DNA of 64,000 nucleotides from Deuterostichococcus epilithicus (lineage: Eukaryota > Chlorophyta > Trebouxiophyceae > Prasiolales > Stichococcaceae): the NCBI GenBank assembly GCA_033439295.1, contig JAVTLE010000023.1:2764530-2828529 (forward strand), in the 5' to 3' direction. Position numbers and translations under genes: made by a program. This document shows, in pieces, positions 60,301-63,300 of the stretch. How positions within the stretch are numbered: the first letter of the stretch is position 1; each line of letters begins with the position of its first letter. The notes under the pieces were generated by a model. The model worked only from the letters and a program-made list of their open reading frames with translations, had not been told where the DNA came from and searched no databases.

Positions 60301-63300
60301 ACTCGGCTGCGATCTGGTGCCTGCTCGCCTGTCTCGACAGGCGATGAGGGCCGATTTGCGCCCGGCAGCTTTGACTCGCTGTCGGCAGTGGAGCTGTCCA
60401 ATGGGCTCGGTGCGGCGCTCGGCCTGGACCTGCCCGGCACCATCGCCTTCGACTACCCCTCCGTGGTGAGCTCCCCTGTCGCGACTCTCCCGGCAAAACC
60501 TGCAGTTGTTCATGCAAGTCATGCAAGTACATTCAGTGGGGACAAACGGCTTTCGACTGATACCACTTTCCTCATTCGCAGGGCTCCATGGCAGCGCACC
60601 TGCACTCGCTGCTGGCGCCGGCAGTCCGGCATGCAGCGGCAATGCCGGCGCAGGCAATGCCTGTCACCACAGCGCCGAGCGGCAACGCACGCTTGCCGCA
60701 GGACACCGTCATTCAGGTGGGGCAGCAGCTGGCTCGCAAGCCAGCCCTCATCCCTGATCAAGCCCGCATCTGCTGCAGACTGTCGATGCCGCGCGACCAC
60801 TCTGCCAACCTTGCGCCCTGACCTGCTGTTTGCAGCAGCAGTGAGACAAATGCTTCGCAGCAGTGGTCGCGTGGATGCATCTAACATGATGTCAAAGCCA
60901 CTCATCATTCTGCTCACACTCCCCGTAGCAGTGTGCTGCTCATGAGGGCAAATGTTACCAATCGCAGGTGCAGCTGGCCAGTCGCGCGCCGGGTGCCTTC
61001 GATGCGCCGCTCGCAGTGCCTGGCGGCCACGACGCCATCTGCACTGCGCCCTACTCCGCATGGGACTTGGAGGCGCCTCGCGGCGGCGCATCGGTGCTGC
61101 GCACCCGCTTTGGCGGTTTCATGGCGGGCGGCGCGGCTTTTGACGCCGCTGCCTTTGGCATCACGAGCGCGGAGGCGGAACTCATGGACCCGCAGCAGCG
61201 CGTGCTGATGGAGGTGAGGTCGCCTAGGTGCTGGCTGAAGTTCTTGCAGTGCGCCTGATGCATATCTGCTCTGCCAGATCATCTGGCGCACAGCTGGTTC
61301 AAACGGCATCGCTCAGGTGGTTGTTCATCAGACGGAGGCCGCTGAAGAACTCAGGCGGAACAAGCAACATTTATGCGAGCCACCTTGCTGCGCAGGTTTC
61401 GTGGGAGCTTATGGCGGGGCAGCTGCCGCTGCTGGCGGGGCAGGCCGCCAAGGGCGCCGCGCCGGAGATGGGCGTGTTCGTGGGCATCCAGCAGATGGAG
61501 TACGCGGGCCTTGCGGCGCCGCACCTGTCCTCCTTCGGGCCCTACAACGCCTCCGGCAGCCCCTTCAGCGTCGCCGCCGGCCGCCTGTCGTTCACCTACG
61601 GCCTCAAGGGTGCGTTCCTCCTCAATCGCATCTTGTGGGCATTTGACCGGCTCCAAAAGATGCTTGCTGCTCTGCCAATCCAGCAGTTGTGTGTGTGGGC
61701 CCTGCCAAGCTCTGCATCCTCCGGATTCCTGCAGAATGCAGAACTTTGCAACCTTGCCTGCCACAGGCCCCGCCGTCAGCGTGGACACAGCCTGCTCGTC
61801 TGCAATGGTGGCCACCCACCTGGGTCGGCAGCACCTGGCGGCCGCGGCCGGCTGCGCGCTGGCGGCCGGCGTCAACCTCATGCTGGCGGAGACCACCACC
61901 GCGGCGGCGCACGCTGCCGGCATGCTGACCGCCGACGGCCGCTGCAAGGCGCTTGATGCCTCCGCGGACGGCTATGTCCGCTCCGAGGCCTGCATCGCTG
62001 TCCTGCTGACGGCGCACAGCGGCGGAGGCTGCGGCGGCAGTGGCAATGACGGCAGCGGCAGCGGCTTCTACGGCGCCATGCTGCGCAGCACATATGTCAA
62101 CCAGGACGGCCGCTCCAGCAGCCTGACGGCGCCCAATGGCCCCTCTCAGCAGCAGGTGGAAGGACGTACTCAAATTGAGTTGCAACCTTAATGGGTGAAA
62201 CCTTGCAACCCGCTGCCGGACCGCATGCGCGCCGCATGGCAGTGTTTGATGGCGCATTCTCAAGGCAGCATGCGCTGGACACACCCAGTCGCATCTAACA
62301 CATTGCCGCATGTCTTCAGGTGCTGCTTGGGGCGCTACGCGTGGCAGAGGTGCAGCCGGCGGACATTGGCCACCTGGAGATGCATGGCACTGGCACTCCC
62401 CTTGGTGCGCACCACTGCATTCACATCCCTTGTTGCACCGTGGCACCTTAGAAGCGTCCTGTGGCAGGAGACCATTGCAGCTCCTGGCGTAAGCGAGTGT
62501 GAGGTTCGTCGCAAGCTGCATTGACATCGCAGTCTCTGCCCTCCATGACTCGCAATGTCCTGGATACGAACGAGACATGTCATCACCTCCATGTCGGTGC
62601 AGCTACAGCCTTAGTAGTCCGTGGACGCATGATCAGGTTGAAATTGTCCGGCGCAGGGGATCCCATCGAAATGGGCGCTGCGCTGACGGTGCTGCGGGGC
62701 GGCGCCGCCCCAGTTGCGCTGACTTCTGCCAAGTCGCGGCTGGGCCATGCTGAGCCCGCTGCCGGCGCCATCGGCATGCTGCAGGTGAGTGCAGTCGAGC
62801 AGCTGTTGCAAACGATGATATAGAAGTTGTCAAGTCATGTCCACGGTGCCGTCTGGTGCTCATTATCTGCAGCAGCAGTTTTGTTGAGCTCATAAAATTT
62901 GCAGTGCAATTGCTGCATGTGGGTCTGTCACCATTGCTGATGGGACATGCGCAGCAGTCCTGTCCATGGGCCGGAACCTCACCACGTGATGCCATGTCTC
63001 TACGATTTGGCTTGTGGGGTTGCACGGACCGGCCCAGCGAGCAGGTTCTAGTGAACCGTTGCTCTATGTACTCGAGAGCTACAGGACATGAGTCAGTTGG
63101 GGAGCAACCACGATGTCCAACCACTTCCCCATTTGTGCAGCTTCCTGATGCCAGCCGTGTTCTGTGAGACTGCAGGCAGCAAGCATGCTGGCAGCGGCGA
63201 GCAACCGGGCGCTGATGCACCTGAGTGCGGTCAACCCGCACGTCGTTGGTCTGCTGTCCGCTCGAGCCCAGGTCTGTGGCGGCATCCTGCGGACAGCCTG

